A stretch of DNA of 64,000 nucleotides from positions 2,604,001 through 2,668,000 of the forward strand of contig NZ_CP048114.1 in NCBI RefSeq assembly GCF_010093025.1, in the 5' to 3' direction. A model generated the notes under the pieces. The model saw nothing but the letters and a program-made list of their open reading frames with translations. It was not told the origin of the DNA and did not search any database. The position numbers were made by a program, and so were the translations under genes. The stretch is from Edaphobacter sp. 12200R-103 (lineage in GTDB: Bacteria; Acidobacteriota; Terriglobia; Terriglobales; Acidobacteriaceae). Each line of letters opens with the position of its first letter. Within the stretch, counting starts at the first letter, position 1. Below, in pieces: positions 34,555-42,353 of this stretch.

Positions 34555-34590
34555 GTGTCATCCTGAGCGAAGCGCGTTAGCGGAAATCGG
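34555..34590. repeat. Half copy of the palindromic element (left arm)
   Basis: GTGTCATCCTGAGCGAAGCG followed by CGTTAGCGGAA; no matching right arm follows. It lies between the DUF3311 start and the dehydrogenase stop. Confidence 0.65.
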
Positions 34591-34631
34591 CCTTGATCTG
34601 CTCCACATTCGCAACGGTCCGTGCCGTTGCT

Positions 34632-35540
34632 CTAGGCCTCAGACTTGCCCTTCGCATCTCTCACCTTGCAGGATGCGATCTCTTCAAGCGCGCGTATAGA
34701 CCCGCAGATGTCGTCCTCGCCATATCCCATGGCCCTCGCCATCCGCAGCTGTTGCTGCGTAGCCGAGGTGGTATACATGGGAACTCCCAGCTCAGCCGCA
34801 ATCTCCAGCGCAAGGCCGAGGTCCTTCTCCAGCCAGCGCACCGAAAACGTCGTGGAGAAGTCGCCCTTCAGAACAAAATCCGCCTTTGTGGAGACGTAAC
34901 CTGAGCGGGCGCCGGTGTTATTAAGAATGTCGATCATCATTCGAGGATCCACTCCACCCTTGGTGCTCAGAACAATCCCCTCATTGAAGGCCTGCATGAT
35001 ATTTCCCAGCACCAGGTTCTGCGTCATCTTGGCATGAAGGCCGCTGCCCTGGGGGCCGCAGTAGTAGAAGGTCTTGCCCATCGCCTCAAACAGCGGCCGC
35101 GCCTCCTCGAAATCTGCCTTTTCGCCGCCGATCATGAATGACAGCGTACCCCCCTCTGCTCCTGGCTTCGATCCTGTGCAGGGTGAATCCAGGAATCGAA
35201 TTCCCTTCTCCGCCAGCGCCTTTCCGATCGCCTTGCTCGCCATCGGCGAGACCGTGCTGCAGTCAGCGATCAGCGATCCACGGGCCGCGCCATGCACAAG
35301 CCCCTGCTCCCCCAGGATGACGTCGCGCGACATCGCCGTATCCCCCACGCAAAGAAAGGTCGTCGAGCAGCGGCGGGCCACCTCTTCCGGAGTCTTTACA
35401 ACCTCGCAGCTGTGCTTCTGCGCAAAGGCCGCAGCCTTCGCGCCATTGTGCGACCACACCGTTACCCGGTTACCGGCCGCGATAAGGTTGCGGGCCATAG
35501 GACCGCCCATAATTCCAAGACCTAAGAATCCGATATCTTT
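34632..35540 (-). CDS. NAD(P)-dependent beta-hydroxyacid dehydrogenase (3-hydroxyisobutyrate type)
   Basis: 302 residues. Rossmann motif IGFLGLGIMGGPMARNL, substrate-binding DSPCTGSKPGAEGGTLSFM and catalytic Lys in GLHAKMTQNLVLG define the beta-hydroxyacid dehydrogenase family (tartronate semialdehyde reductase, L-threonate dehydrogenase, 3-hydroxyisobutyrate dehydrogenase). The start is GTG at 35540 with AAAGGAGA upstream; the longer frame to 35603 lacks a ribosome site. It is divergent from a GntR regulator across a palindromic operator, and a class II aldolase lies just beyond, which suggests sugar-acid catabolism. Confidence 0.88.
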   Translation of the reverse strand, partial: KDIGFLGLGIMGGPMARNLIAAGNRVTVWSHNGAKAAAFAQKHSCEVVKTPEEVARRCSTTFLCVGDTAMSRDVILGEQGLVHGAARGSLIADCSTVSPMASKAIGKALAEKGIRFLDSPCTGSKPGAEGGTLSFMIGGEKADFEEARPLFEAMGKTFYYCGPQGSGLHAKMTQNLVLGNIMQAFNEGIVLSTKGGVDPRMMIDILNNTGARSGYVSTKADFVLKGDFSTTFSVRWLEKDLGLALEIAAELGVPMYTTSATQQQLRMARAMGYGEDDICGSIRALEEIASCKVRDAKGKSEA

Positions 35541-35614
35541 CACGCATCTCTCCTTTGATTCGCCGCCGCCGGACTGCCCACACTTCCCCACAGCCCAGCT
35601 CATCCGCGCGCTGC

Positions 35615-35640
35615 TATTGTCGTATTGTCATACCACAATA
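35615..35640. promoter_or_regulatory. Operator-like dyad, probable GntR/FCD site
   Basis: A 26-bp dyad: left arm TATTGTCGTAT, 4-nt centre, right arm ATACCACAATA, with one mismatched pair. It carries the GTAT...ATAC core expected for FadR/FCD-subfamily regulators. It lies between the divergent dehydrogenase (start 35540) and the regulator (start 35738), so it could control both genes. Confidence 0.65.
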
Positions 35641-35737
35641 CCAGCTACGCCCGGCGTCTGTCCGGGAGTTGCGGGTTCCATGATGTATCGTGAAGAATGC
35701 CAGTTTCGGACATCAATCCGACCGTTTCCGAGAAAGT

Positions 35738-36460
35738 ATGCGCTTGAAAGTTCGGCCAATTCGCAAAAGTTCCATCAGCGACGACATCGTTCAGCAGATC
35801 ATCACCCTCATCTCCAACGGAGATCTCAAGGCGGGTCAGCGTCTTCCGTCCGAACGCGATCTCTGCGTCAAGTTCGCGGCCAGCCGTTCTTCTCTGCGTG
35901 AGGCACTGCGCTGCCTCTCCATCATGGGCGTCCTCACAGCCCGTCCGGGCGAAGGCACCTCTGTCGCAATGGATGGCACCAAGTTCATGGATACCGTGCT
36001 GCAGTGGCGGATGAGCACCGAGCAGCACGACATCGAGGACCTGATGGAGGTCCGCATGGCTCTTGAAGGCGTAACCGCTTCCAGTGCAGCCAAAAATGCC
36101 GAGGGACAGGATCTCAAAAAGCTCGAGGATCTCGTTGCCAGGATGGAGGAGTCTGTCGGTGACGCCCGCCGCTTTGCTGCACTCGACCTCGAATTTCACC
36201 TCTGTCTGGCCAAAGCGTCCAACAACAAGCTCGCCCTCGATCTGGTTGCCGTCATTCGCGGACAGCTGGAGCGCGGCGTCGCCAAGGTCCTGCAGCTTCC
36301 GGACGCCATGCCGCTCTCCGTGGAGGAGCACAAACAGATCCTGCAGGCCGTAATGAATCGAGACTCCGAACAGGCGCGCGCAGCCATGCAGCATCATCTG
36401 CAGGCAGCGGTGCTACGCCATCGCGCCGCCGTGGAAGCCTCTCTCCGGCAGGAAGTCTAG
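35738..36460 (+). CDS. GntR family regulator, FCD (FadR) subfamily
   Basis: About 240 residues. The N-terminal winged helix (IVQQIITLISNGDLKAGQRLPSERDL, RSSLREALRCLSIMGVLTARPG) is followed by an all-helical FCD ligand domain with metal-binding residues in DLEFHLCLAKAS and VEEHKQILQAV plus HH near the C-terminus. FCD ligands are usually carboxylic acids. The start at 35738 has GAGAAAG upstream; the ATG at 35690 is less likely. It probably represses the adjacent dehydrogenase and possibly the aldolase. Confidence 0.9.
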   Translation: MRLKVRPIRKSSISDDIVQQIITLISNGDLKAGQRLPSERDLCVKFAASRSSLREALRCLSIMGVLTARPGEGTSVAMDGTKFMDTVLQWRMSTEQHDIEDLMEVRMALEGVTASSAAKNAEGQDLKKLEDLVARMEESVGDARRFAALDLEFHLCLAKASNNKLALDLVAVIRGQLERGVAKVLQLPDAMPLSVEEHKQILQAVMNRDSEQARAAMQHHLQAAVLRHRAAVEASLRQEV

Positions 36461-36483
36461 CATCGCAAGGGCCGCGCGACTGG

Positions 36484-37149
36484 TCATCGCGAGTTTCTCA
36501 GGTACTTCGCTCGCGCCTCGTGCAGCTGTCCTACCGCGGGCTCTTCCAACGGACATGGCGAACCAAGCTGGTTCGCAACCAGGCAGATATGCGCAAAATG
36601 TTCGACCGTCTCCATCTTCAGAAACGCATCGAGCAGACTCTCCCCATAGGCCACGGCACCGTGGTTCGCCATCAGGATTGCGGTATGATCCGGGATAAGC
36701 GGGGCCATGCTCGCGGCCAGTTCCGCCGTTCCCGTCGTCGCATAAGGAGCCAGCGGCACCGGGCCCAGCGTCATCACCGCCTCTGAGCACAACGGCACAT
36801 CCAGTGCCTTGCCTGCACAGGCGAAACCCGTCGCTACCGGAGGATGCGCATGCACGACCGAATTTACGTCAGGCCTCAGGTTATAAATGGCAAGATGGAT
36901 GCCTATCTCGCTTGTGGGCTGCCTTGATCCGGCGATCTTTCGCCCTTCAAGGTCCACCAGAACCATATCGTCCGTCTTCACCAGGTATTTGCTGCAGCCC
37001 GTAGGAGTCACCAGGATCGTATCGGAGTCCATCCGTACCGAAAGGTTCCCGGAACTGCCCGGCATAAAGCCAAGCCGATAAAGCCATTTGCTGAACCTCG
37101 CAAGGTCGCGCCGTAGTTCGAGTTCTGTCGCGGTTCCAGTTGCAATCAA
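36484..37149 (-). CDS. Class II aldolase/adducin family protein
   Basis: 221 residues. Zinc ligands are in VVHAHPPVATGFA (HAH) and LMANHGAVAYG (third His), with catalytic Glu in CSEAVMTLG. FMPGSSGNLSVR and LVTPTGCSK bind the phosphate. The family includes L-fuculose-phosphate aldolase and 3-oxo-tetronate 4-phosphate decarboxylase (OtnC). The neighbouring dehydrogenase of the LtnD type makes the OtnC role plausible, but the kinase of that pathway is not in the window. Confidence 0.87.
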   Translation of the reverse strand: MIATGTATELELRRDLARFSKWLYRLGFMPGSSGNLSVRMDSDTILVTPTGCSKYLVKTDDMVLVDLEGRKIAGSRQPTSEIGIHLAIYNLRPDVNSVVHAHPPVATGFACAGKALDVPLCSEAVMTLGPVPLAPYATTGTAELAASMAPLIPDHTAILMANHGAVAYGESLLDAFLKMETVEHFAHICLVANQLGSPCPLEEPAVGQLHEARAKYLRNSR

Positions 37150-37245
37150 AGGGCAGCTCCTGTTGCCATCTATTCCATCACATTTTCGCTGCCCTGATCG
37201 AACAGCATCGTTGAGAGATGCATCTTATCTAGAAATCGAGGTCTG

Positions 37246-38274
37246 ATGAACACAAATGAAATCCTCAGAGCATGGTCGGGAATCCTTGCCGGCCGTAAAC
37301 CATCGCTTTCGATTGAGATAACGAAGGAATGCCCCCTTCGCTGTCCCGGTTGTTACGCATTTGATGCAGCTCATCTGGGTGGTGAGACGGATCTGCGTCA
37401 ACTCTCCGACTTCAAGGGCAGCGAACTTGTCGAAAAGATTCTGGCCATTGTGGACCGCGAGCGGCCGTTGCACGTATCCCTGGTCGGAGGCGACCCCCTG
37501 GTTCGCTACAGGGAACTGGAGGAATTGATTCCGCAGCTTGAGTCTCGCGGCGTCCATACGCAGATCGTCACGAGCGCCTTCCGCATCATCCCGTCCTCAT
37601 GGAAGCAGTACAAGAAGCTCAACATCGTCGTCTCCATCGATGGCCTGCAGCCCGAGCACGACGAGAGGCGTAAACCGGCTACCTACGAGCGCATCCTCAA
37701 AAATACCGCGGACGCAAAGATAACCATCCACTCCACCATCACCGGCAATATCGCATCCCGGCCAGGATACCTGGAGGAGTTTCTTCGCTTCTGGAGCGCG
37801 CGGCCCCAGATCAACAAAGTCTGGTTTAGCCTCTTTACCCCTCAGATCGGGGCAGAAGGCCCGGAGATCCTGACCCCGGAACAACGCGTCATCGTCGCAA
37901 AGGAACTCCTTCGCCTGCGTACCCTCTATCCCATCCTGGACATGGCAGAAGGACTCATTAAGGAGATTCTCTCCCCTCCCACAAGCCCTGCAGAGTGCAT
38001 CTTCGCCATGACAACTGCGACCATCTCAGCCGATCTTCGCACAAAGATCACGCCATGCCAGTTCGGAGGTGAGCCGGATTGCTCACAATGCGGCTGTATC
38101 GCATCCATGGGACTGGCGGCCGTAGGGCACCATCGCGTGCTGGGACCACTCACAGCAGGCCATCTTTTTCACGCCTCCGACAAAATCGGACAGTCCCTGC
38201 GCGCAGTACGGCACTCTTTTACGAAGACATCCGAAGAGCCGAGGAATGAGGTCTTCAAAATTCTTTCAAACTAG
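37246..38274 (+). CDS. Radical SAM protein
   Basis: 342 residues. The [4Fe-4S] motif is ECPLRCPGCYAF (CxxxCxxC, about residues 29-36), followed by SAM-binding SLVGGDPLVRY and VVSIDG strands of the TIM barrel. A C-terminal Cys group (PCQFGGEPDCSQCGC) resembles a SPASM-like auxiliary cluster site. It is not HpnH or a standard cofactor enzyme that I recognise. No peptide precursor ORF was found next to it. The broken yceI follows 58 bp downstream. Confidence 0.82.
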   Translation: MNTNEILRAWSGILAGRKPSLSIEITKECPLRCPGCYAFDAAHLGGETDLRQLSDFKGSELVEKILAIVDRERPLHVSLVGGDPLVRYRELEELIPQLESRGVHTQIVTSAFRIIPSSWKQYKKLNIVVSIDGLQPEHDERRKPATYERILKNTADAKITIHSTITGNIASRPGYLEEFLRFWSARPQINKVWFSLFTPQIGAEGPEILTPEQRVIVAKELLRLRTLYPILDMAEGLIKEILSPPTSPAECIFAMTTATISADLRTKITPCQFGGEPDCSQCGCIASMGLAAVGHHRVLGPLTAGHLFHASDKIGQSLRAVRHSFTKTSEEPRNEVFKILSN

Positions 38275-38332
38275 CATGGTCGAAGTCAGCGAAACGCATC
38301 GCGATGCTTCACAGCAGAGGGAGAGGTTCTTT

Positions 38333-38863
38333 ATGGCGCAGTTAACTTATGAGATCGATCCGGCACATTCTTCCGTTCACTTCAGCGTCCGCCACATGAT
38401 GGTCTCAAACGTTCGTGGCGAATTCTCAAAGATCTCCGGGACCGTAAAGTAAGATCCGGAAAATCCTCAGAACTCCAGCGTCGAGGCCACCATTGACGCT
38501 TCCTCCATCAATACTCGCGAACCTCAGCGGGATGCCCATCTGAAGAGCGCCGACTTCCTCGATGTGGAGAAGTTTCCCGTGATGACCTTCCGCAGCAAGC
38601 AGATCGAGCCCAGGTCAGATGGAGTCAAAGTCCTGGGAGAACTAACTCTTCATGGAGTCACCCGCGAAATCGCTCTTGAGGTACAGGACCTCACGCCGGA
38701 GACAAAGGACCCCTGGGGAAAGCAGCGGATTGGAGCATCGGCGACTGCCCGGCTGAGCCGAAAAGAATTTGGTCTAACCTGGCACCAGGCTCTCGAGACA
38801 GGAGGGGCCCTCGTCGGCGATGAGGTAAAGATCACACTTGATGTGGCCGCCGTTCGCTCCTAG
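38333..38863 (+). pseudogene. yceI: YceI family lipocalin-like protein, interrupted by one stop codon
   Basis: The reading frame spans 177 codons and encodes a complete YceI protein: MAQLTYEIDPAHSSVHFSVRHM at the start in parts, then EATIDASSINTREPQRDAHL, SADFLDVEKFPVMTF, LTLHGVTREI and FGLTWHQALETGG. It is broken by an in-frame TAA at 38450-38452, in GTVK-stop-DPENP, where relatives have Tyr. Everything after the stop is intact and in frame. YceI binds polyisoprenoids, but this copy has no signal peptide. GAGAGG precedes the ATG. It may be a recent pseudogene or a sequencing error. Confidence 0.85.
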
Positions 38864-38899
38864 GCTTTACCGAATCTCGCAAACTTCCGCCCCAAAATC

Positions 38900-38931
38900 A
38901 ATAAGGCCAGCCTAAACGGGCTGGCCTTATT
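38900..38931. terminator. Bidirectional terminator
   Basis: A perfect 13-bp stem AATAAGGCCAGCC / GGCTGGCCTTATT with loop TAAACG, followed by TTCTT on the plus strand and AT-rich on the minus strand. It separates yceI from the opposing tRNA-Cys. Confidence 0.8.
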
Positions 38932-38942
38932 TCTTAATCTTC

Positions 38943-39018
38943 TGGAGCACCGAGTGGGAATCGAACCCACGAATACTGATTTTGCAGACCAGCGCGTTAG
39001 CCACTTCGCCATCGGTGC
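38943..39018 (-). tRNA. tRNA-Cys (GCA)
   Basis: The cloverleaf is complete: acceptor GCACCGA/TCGGTGC, U8, D-stem GCG/CGC, anticodon stem CTGGT/ATCAG with loop CTGCAAA (anticodon GCA), T-stem GTGGG/CCCAC with TTCGATT loop. The discriminator is U, as expected for Cys, and CCA is encoded. It lies just downstream of the peroxiredoxin gene on the same strand. Confidence 0.96.
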
Positions 39019-39072
39019 TCATCACTCCGCCACGAAACCTCCGTGCCGGAGTGCAATCCATAACAGCTTACC

Positions 39073-39729
39073 TTACTTCGGCTGAGCCGCCGTACGAAGA
39101 TACGGCTTGACCGTCTTGTATCCCGGGAAGAGCTTATCCGCTTCTTCGTTCGAGACTGCTCCGGTGATGATGATGTCATCGCCCTGCTTCCAGTCCGCCG
39201 GGGTTGCCACCTTGTGTTTCGCAGTCAACTGGAGCGAGTCGAGCACGCGGATAATCTCATTGAAGTTGCGGCCGGTCGCCATCGGATAGGACAGCGTCAG
39301 CTTGATCCGCTTATCCGGGCCGATCACAAAGACGGTACGGACAGGAGCATTGTCAGCAGGGGTGCGCCCCTCGCAGCTGTCGCCGGCATCCGCCGCCAGC
39401 ATGTCATACAACTTTGCGATCTTCAGTTCGGGATCGCCGATGATCGGATAGTTTACGTCAGCTCCGCTGACGTCCTTGATATCGACAGCCCACTTGCTGT
39501 GGTTCTCGACGGGATCAACACTCAGGCCGATCACCTTGGCTCCGCGAGCTGCAAACTGCTTTTCAAGAGTCGCCACTGCTCCCAGCTCAGTCGTGCAGAC
39601 TGGCGTAAAGTCCTTCGGATGGGAGAAGAAAACGGCCCAGTTGTCGCCGATCCACTCATGAAAATGAATTGTGCCTTGTGTCGTTTCCGCAGTAAAGTCC
39701 GGAGCTACATCGTTAATGCGCAGTGACAT
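39073..39729 (-). CDS. 1-Cys peroxiredoxin (Prx6 type)
   Basis: 218 residues. It reduces peroxides with the single peroxidatic Cys in FFSHPKDFTPVCTTELG (about residue 45). The Prx6-like C-terminal extension is present (SYPMATGRNFNEIIRVLDSL, WKQGDDIIITGAVSNEEADKLFPG), and no resolving Cys matches the 2-Cys pattern. The upstream 285 bp contain a poly-cysteine leader ORF and a terminator-like hairpin, and a GGGGC-ACC-GCCCC hairpin lies just before the ribosome site, so expression is probably controlled in the leader. Confidence 0.93.
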   Translation of the reverse strand: MSLRINDVAPDFTAETTQGTIHFHEWIGDNWAVFFSHPKDFTPVCTTELGAVATLEKQFAARGAKVIGLSVDPVENHSKWAVDIKDVSGADVNYPIIGDPELKIAKLYDMLAADAGDSCEGRTPADNAPVRTVFVIGPDKRIKLTLSYPMATGRNFNEIIRVLDSLQLTAKHKVATPADWKQGDDIIITGAVSNEEADKLFPGYKTVKPYLRTAAQPK

Positions 39730-39783
39730 GTTCTATCTACCTTCCGGGGCGGTGCCCCACGTTCGATTTTCCCTTCTGGGCCG

Positions 39784-39815
39784 AAAAAAACCACCCGGCA
39801 CGATGGCTTGGGTGG
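39784..39815 (-). terminator. Attenuator-like terminator in the peroxiredoxin leader
   Basis: Read on the minus strand: CCACCC, 13-nt loop, GGGTGG, then seven Ts. It lies 36 nt after the stop of the Cys-rich leader ORF and 54 nt before the peroxiredoxin ATG. The stem is only 6 bp but GC-rich. Confidence 0.6.
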
Positions 39816-39851
39816 GTCTGTGTGCTACTCGAAAAAATTACTTCGATTCAA

Positions 39852-39917
39852 TCATGCACACACCCTCACCGGCCAACAGCAACAGCAGGTCAGGAGCGCG
39901 TTTTGCATCATCGTCAT
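39852..39917 (-). CDS. Cysteine-rich leader peptide (candidate attenuator)
   Basis: A 21-codon ORF that begins MTMMQNALLTCCCC and ends WPVRVCA. Cys residues are at positions 11-14 (codons TGC TGT TGC TGT) and 20. An in-frame TGA lies just upstream of the ATG, so the ORF is bounded. There is no strong Shine-Dalgarno sequence. It is followed by a hairpin with a T run and then the 1-Cys peroxiredoxin gene, the order expected for ribosome-mediated attenuation sensing Cys-tRNA charging. The same operon direction also leads to tRNA-Cys. Expression is not proven. Confidence 0.55.
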   Translation of the reverse strand: MTMMQNALLTCCCCWPVRVCA

Positions 39918-40014
39918 GAATCGTCAAATATTTCGTACCGCAGCTGGCACAGCCAGCATCAAGCTGTTTGACTTGAATTGCGGTCTACCCAAACCATAGT
40001 CCCGGGAGCACCCC

Positions 40015-40950
40015 ATGTCAACCATGCCCACAGCGCTCAACGCCCACATGGCATTCGAGTACGCACTCCTCGATGTCTTCGCGGAACGGCCGCTCGAAGG
40101 CAACCAGCTCGCCATCTTTACCGACGCCCGCGGATTAACCACCCCCGAGATGCAGGCCATCGCCCGTGAGACGAATCTCTCCGAAACCACCTTCCTCTTT
40201 CCTCGCGAAGCAGCGATCGAACAGCAGCGCGGCGTTCGCGTGCGCATCTTCACGACCGTAGAAGAGCTTCCCTTCGCCGGACACCCCACACTCGGCACAG
40301 CGAGCTGGCTCTACTGGAACCATCCCCGCCTGCAAGGTGCAGAGACCATCTCGCTCGATCTCAATGTCGGCTCCATCCCGGTTCGCTTCTCCCCTCCCGA
40401 TCCTGCCAAACCAGGCATCTTCGGAACCATGCGGCAGAACGATCCGATCTTTGGTCCTGCGCAAAGTCATGCTGAGCTTGCAGAGATCCTCAACATGCCC
40501 CTCGAAGACATCGACACCTCCTCTCCCATCCAGACCGTCACCACGGGCAATCCCTTTTGCATCGTGCCGCTTCGCTCTCTTGACGCGGTACAGAGACTCT
40601 TCATTCCACAGAACAACGCCGTGCAGAAGTATCTGCAGCGGCAGCAGGCAAAATTTTTCTACTTCCTTACACGAGCCTCGATTGGCAGCGGCGCCGACTG
40701 GCATGCGCGCATGAAGTTCTATAACGGAGAAGATCCAGCGACCGGCTCAGCCGCCGGTCCTGCCATTGCGTGGCTTGTAAAAAACGGACTCGCGCAAAGC
40801 GGCCAGACGATCGTCATCGAACAGGGCGTCGAGATGCTGCGTCCCAGCCGTCTTCACGTCTCCGCGAAACTCGCCGGCGAAAACATCACCGAAGTCGAGG
40901 TCGGAGGGCGCACCATTCCTGTTGCAATGGGACGCCTTTTCCTGCCGTGA
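40015..40950 (+). CDS. PhzF family isomerase/epimerase
   Basis: 311 residues with the two-lobed diaminopimelate-epimerase-like fold. It has LLDVFAERPLEGNQLAIF, ETNLSETTFLF (catalytic Glu), VRIFTTVEELPFAGHPTLGTA and, in the second half, NGEDPATGSAAGPAIAWL. Family members isomerise phenazine precursors or have unknown substrates; no phenazine genes are here. Met12 (40048) is an alternative start that fits the family N-terminus better. Confidence 0.88.
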   Translation: MSTMPTALNAHMAFEYALLDVFAERPLEGNQLAIFTDARGLTTPEMQAIARETNLSETTFLFPREAAIEQQRGVRVRIFTTVEELPFAGHPTLGTASWLYWNHPRLQGAETISLDLNVGSIPVRFSPPDPAKPGIFGTMRQNDPIFGPAQSHAELAEILNMPLEDIDTSSPIQTVTTGNPFCIVPLRSLDAVQRLFIPQNNAVQKYLQRQQAKFFYFLTRASIGSGADWHARMKFYNGEDPATGSAAGPAIAWLVKNGLAQSGQTIVIEQGVEMLRPSRLHVSAKLAGENITEVEVGGRTIPVAMGRLFLP

Positions 40951-41605
40951 TGCACTTAATTTCAACAGGCAGGCTTTGTGAATCTCCAATAAATTCGCGC
41001 CTGTTTCACTTTGCGGTGGATGTGCAAGTTCTAATCTTTCCTCTTTTCGCTCTAAATTCGCCGTTGCGCTCGCGCACGTCTCTTCATACTCTTGGCAAGC
41101 GTTAACGATTGTTCGCGTACGCAATGTGCGGAACGTCGCTGATGAGTCTTTCGCCTGTATTACTGAAAACCTGAGTTGAGAGGCGCTCGGCTGCCAAGCA
41201 GTCGCGGGTCTTCGAACCAAGGCATCGCAGCCTGCAACCCAGCCGCGTGCAATCCGTTTTGACGGCTCTTGCACGCAGGCCAACCGGCAGATCGATCCAC
41301 CTGGTTCGAACCACACCTCGCGAGGCAACCTGCGTCGCCCGAGCCTCTCTCGCACCCTGCGGCCCGGCCGTCCCATCGCTCGGAGTCGCCACTGTTCCCT
41401 CAGGAGCAGACAGGAGAGCTTTGCCTCTTCTCTCTGCTCTCTCCCGGGAGCGGACAGGAGTTGTGCGCCCGAAATGCGCCGGCCGTGCCTGCAGGGGATT
41501 GCCTGAACCACCCAGGCATGTGGATCGTAAACCAGACGATCTGCACCGCCTGGCCCACCCGCCGGCAAAGCCGCTACGGCTGCCGCCGGCAGAAGCGAGA
41601 CTGAA
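40951..41605. other. 655-bp stretch without a convincing gene
   Basis: Long frames are open on both strands (for example 41102-41995 and 40747-41667, minus), but their translations are Arg/Pro/Ala-rich shadow sequence with no fold I recognise. The left third is AT-richer and may hold promoters; the right two thirds are GC-rich. The function is unknown. Confidence 0.4.
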
Positions 41606-42037
41606 TTGCGGCCTAAGAAGACGATCCTCTGCGTAGACGATAACGAACAAGCCCTCTCCGTTCGCACCTTCCTGCTTGAGACCCGTGGCTACCGTGTGAT
41701 TCCCGCGCTCTCGCCCCAACACGCCCTTGAGGTCGTTCAGCAATCTGTCCCCGGATCGCTCGACCTTCTGCTCAGCGATCTCAATATGCCCCAGATGGAC
41801 GGCAACGAGCTCGTCCGCCGCGCCAAGCAACTGCAGCCCGCGCTGCCCGCGATGATCGTCTCCAACACCGCCGGCGGATTCGACCGCGCCTGCTGCGCCG
41901 ACGTATTCCTTCCCAAGGGCGCTAGCTCTCCGGCTGAGATGATCGAGCGCATCCGCGTCCTCGTCGCCCGCAAGCGCGGCCCCAGGCGCTCGCACTTCGC
42001 CCCCAGCGTCGCTCTCGACCCCGCTATGGCCTCATAG
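41606..42037 (+). CDS. Orphan receiver-domain protein
   Basis: 143 residues. CheY-like receiver: KTILCVDDNEQALSVRTFL, phosphoacceptor Asp in LLLSDLNMPQMDGNEL, Ser/Thr in MIVSNTAGG and Lys in VFLPKGASSP. A basic tail follows (ARKRGPRRSHF). There is no output domain and no kinase nearby. The start is a TTG with only a weak ribosome site, so the N-terminus is uncertain. The stop codon lies inside a 20-bp tandem repeat. Confidence 0.8.
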   Translation: MRPKKTILCVDDNEQALSVRTFLLETRGYRVIPALSPQHALEVVQQSVPGSLDLLLSDLNMPQMDGNELVRRAKQLQPALPAMIVSNTAGGFDRACCADVFLPKGASSPAEMIERIRVLVARKRGPRRSHFAPSVALDPAMAS

Positions 42038-42083
42038 GTCCGGCCATGGCCTCGTTGGTTCTTCCATGGCCTCGTTGGTTCCT
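42024..42083. repeat. Three 20-bp tandem units
   Basis: The unit CCATGGCCTCGTTGGTTCTT is present at 42044 and 42064, with a diverged first unit at 42024 that contains the last codons and stop of the receiver gene. Confidence 0.75.
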
Positions 42084-42167
42084 GCGAGGCCTTACATAAA
42101 GAAGATTTCGTAGCAGGATTGCCAGGTCGTAGCCAGGCGTAATCTGATTTGCAATCTATCCGCGAAT

Positions 42168-42208
42168 CGTCATTCTGAGGCGAAGCCGAAGAATCCCTGT
42201 ATTTCGTC
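42168..42208 (+). repeat. Intergenic repeat fragment, ATTCTGAG family
   Basis: Nearly the reverse complement of 3749-3789; shared block CGAAGAATCCCTGTATTTCG. It lies in the 316-bp gap between the receiver gene and glycerate kinase. Confidence 0.7.
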
Positions 42209-42234
42209 TGCGGAGACGACTTACGCTCAAGGAA

Positions 42235-42269
42235 ATGCCATCCTCCTTGACTCCCCAGGAGGATGGCAT
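42235..42269. terminator. Strong hairpin, possible terminator
   Basis: A perfect 13-bp stem ATGCCATCCTCCT / AGGAGGATGGCAT with a 9-nt loop. There is no T run on either side, so it may be a factor-dependent or processing site. It is near the ends of two convergent genes. Confidence 0.45.
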
Positions 42270-42353
42270 GTAAGCCGAACGTCGTTGTTTATCTTTCTCC
42301 GGTTCCTTTAAACGCCTCTGAAGGGAAGTCCTCTTAACCCGGAGAGGTATGCG

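Noticed and set aside
40747..41995. Two long minus-strand frames in the 655-bp gap
   Set aside because: They overlap PhzF and the receiver gene antisense and show no recognisable fold or signal.
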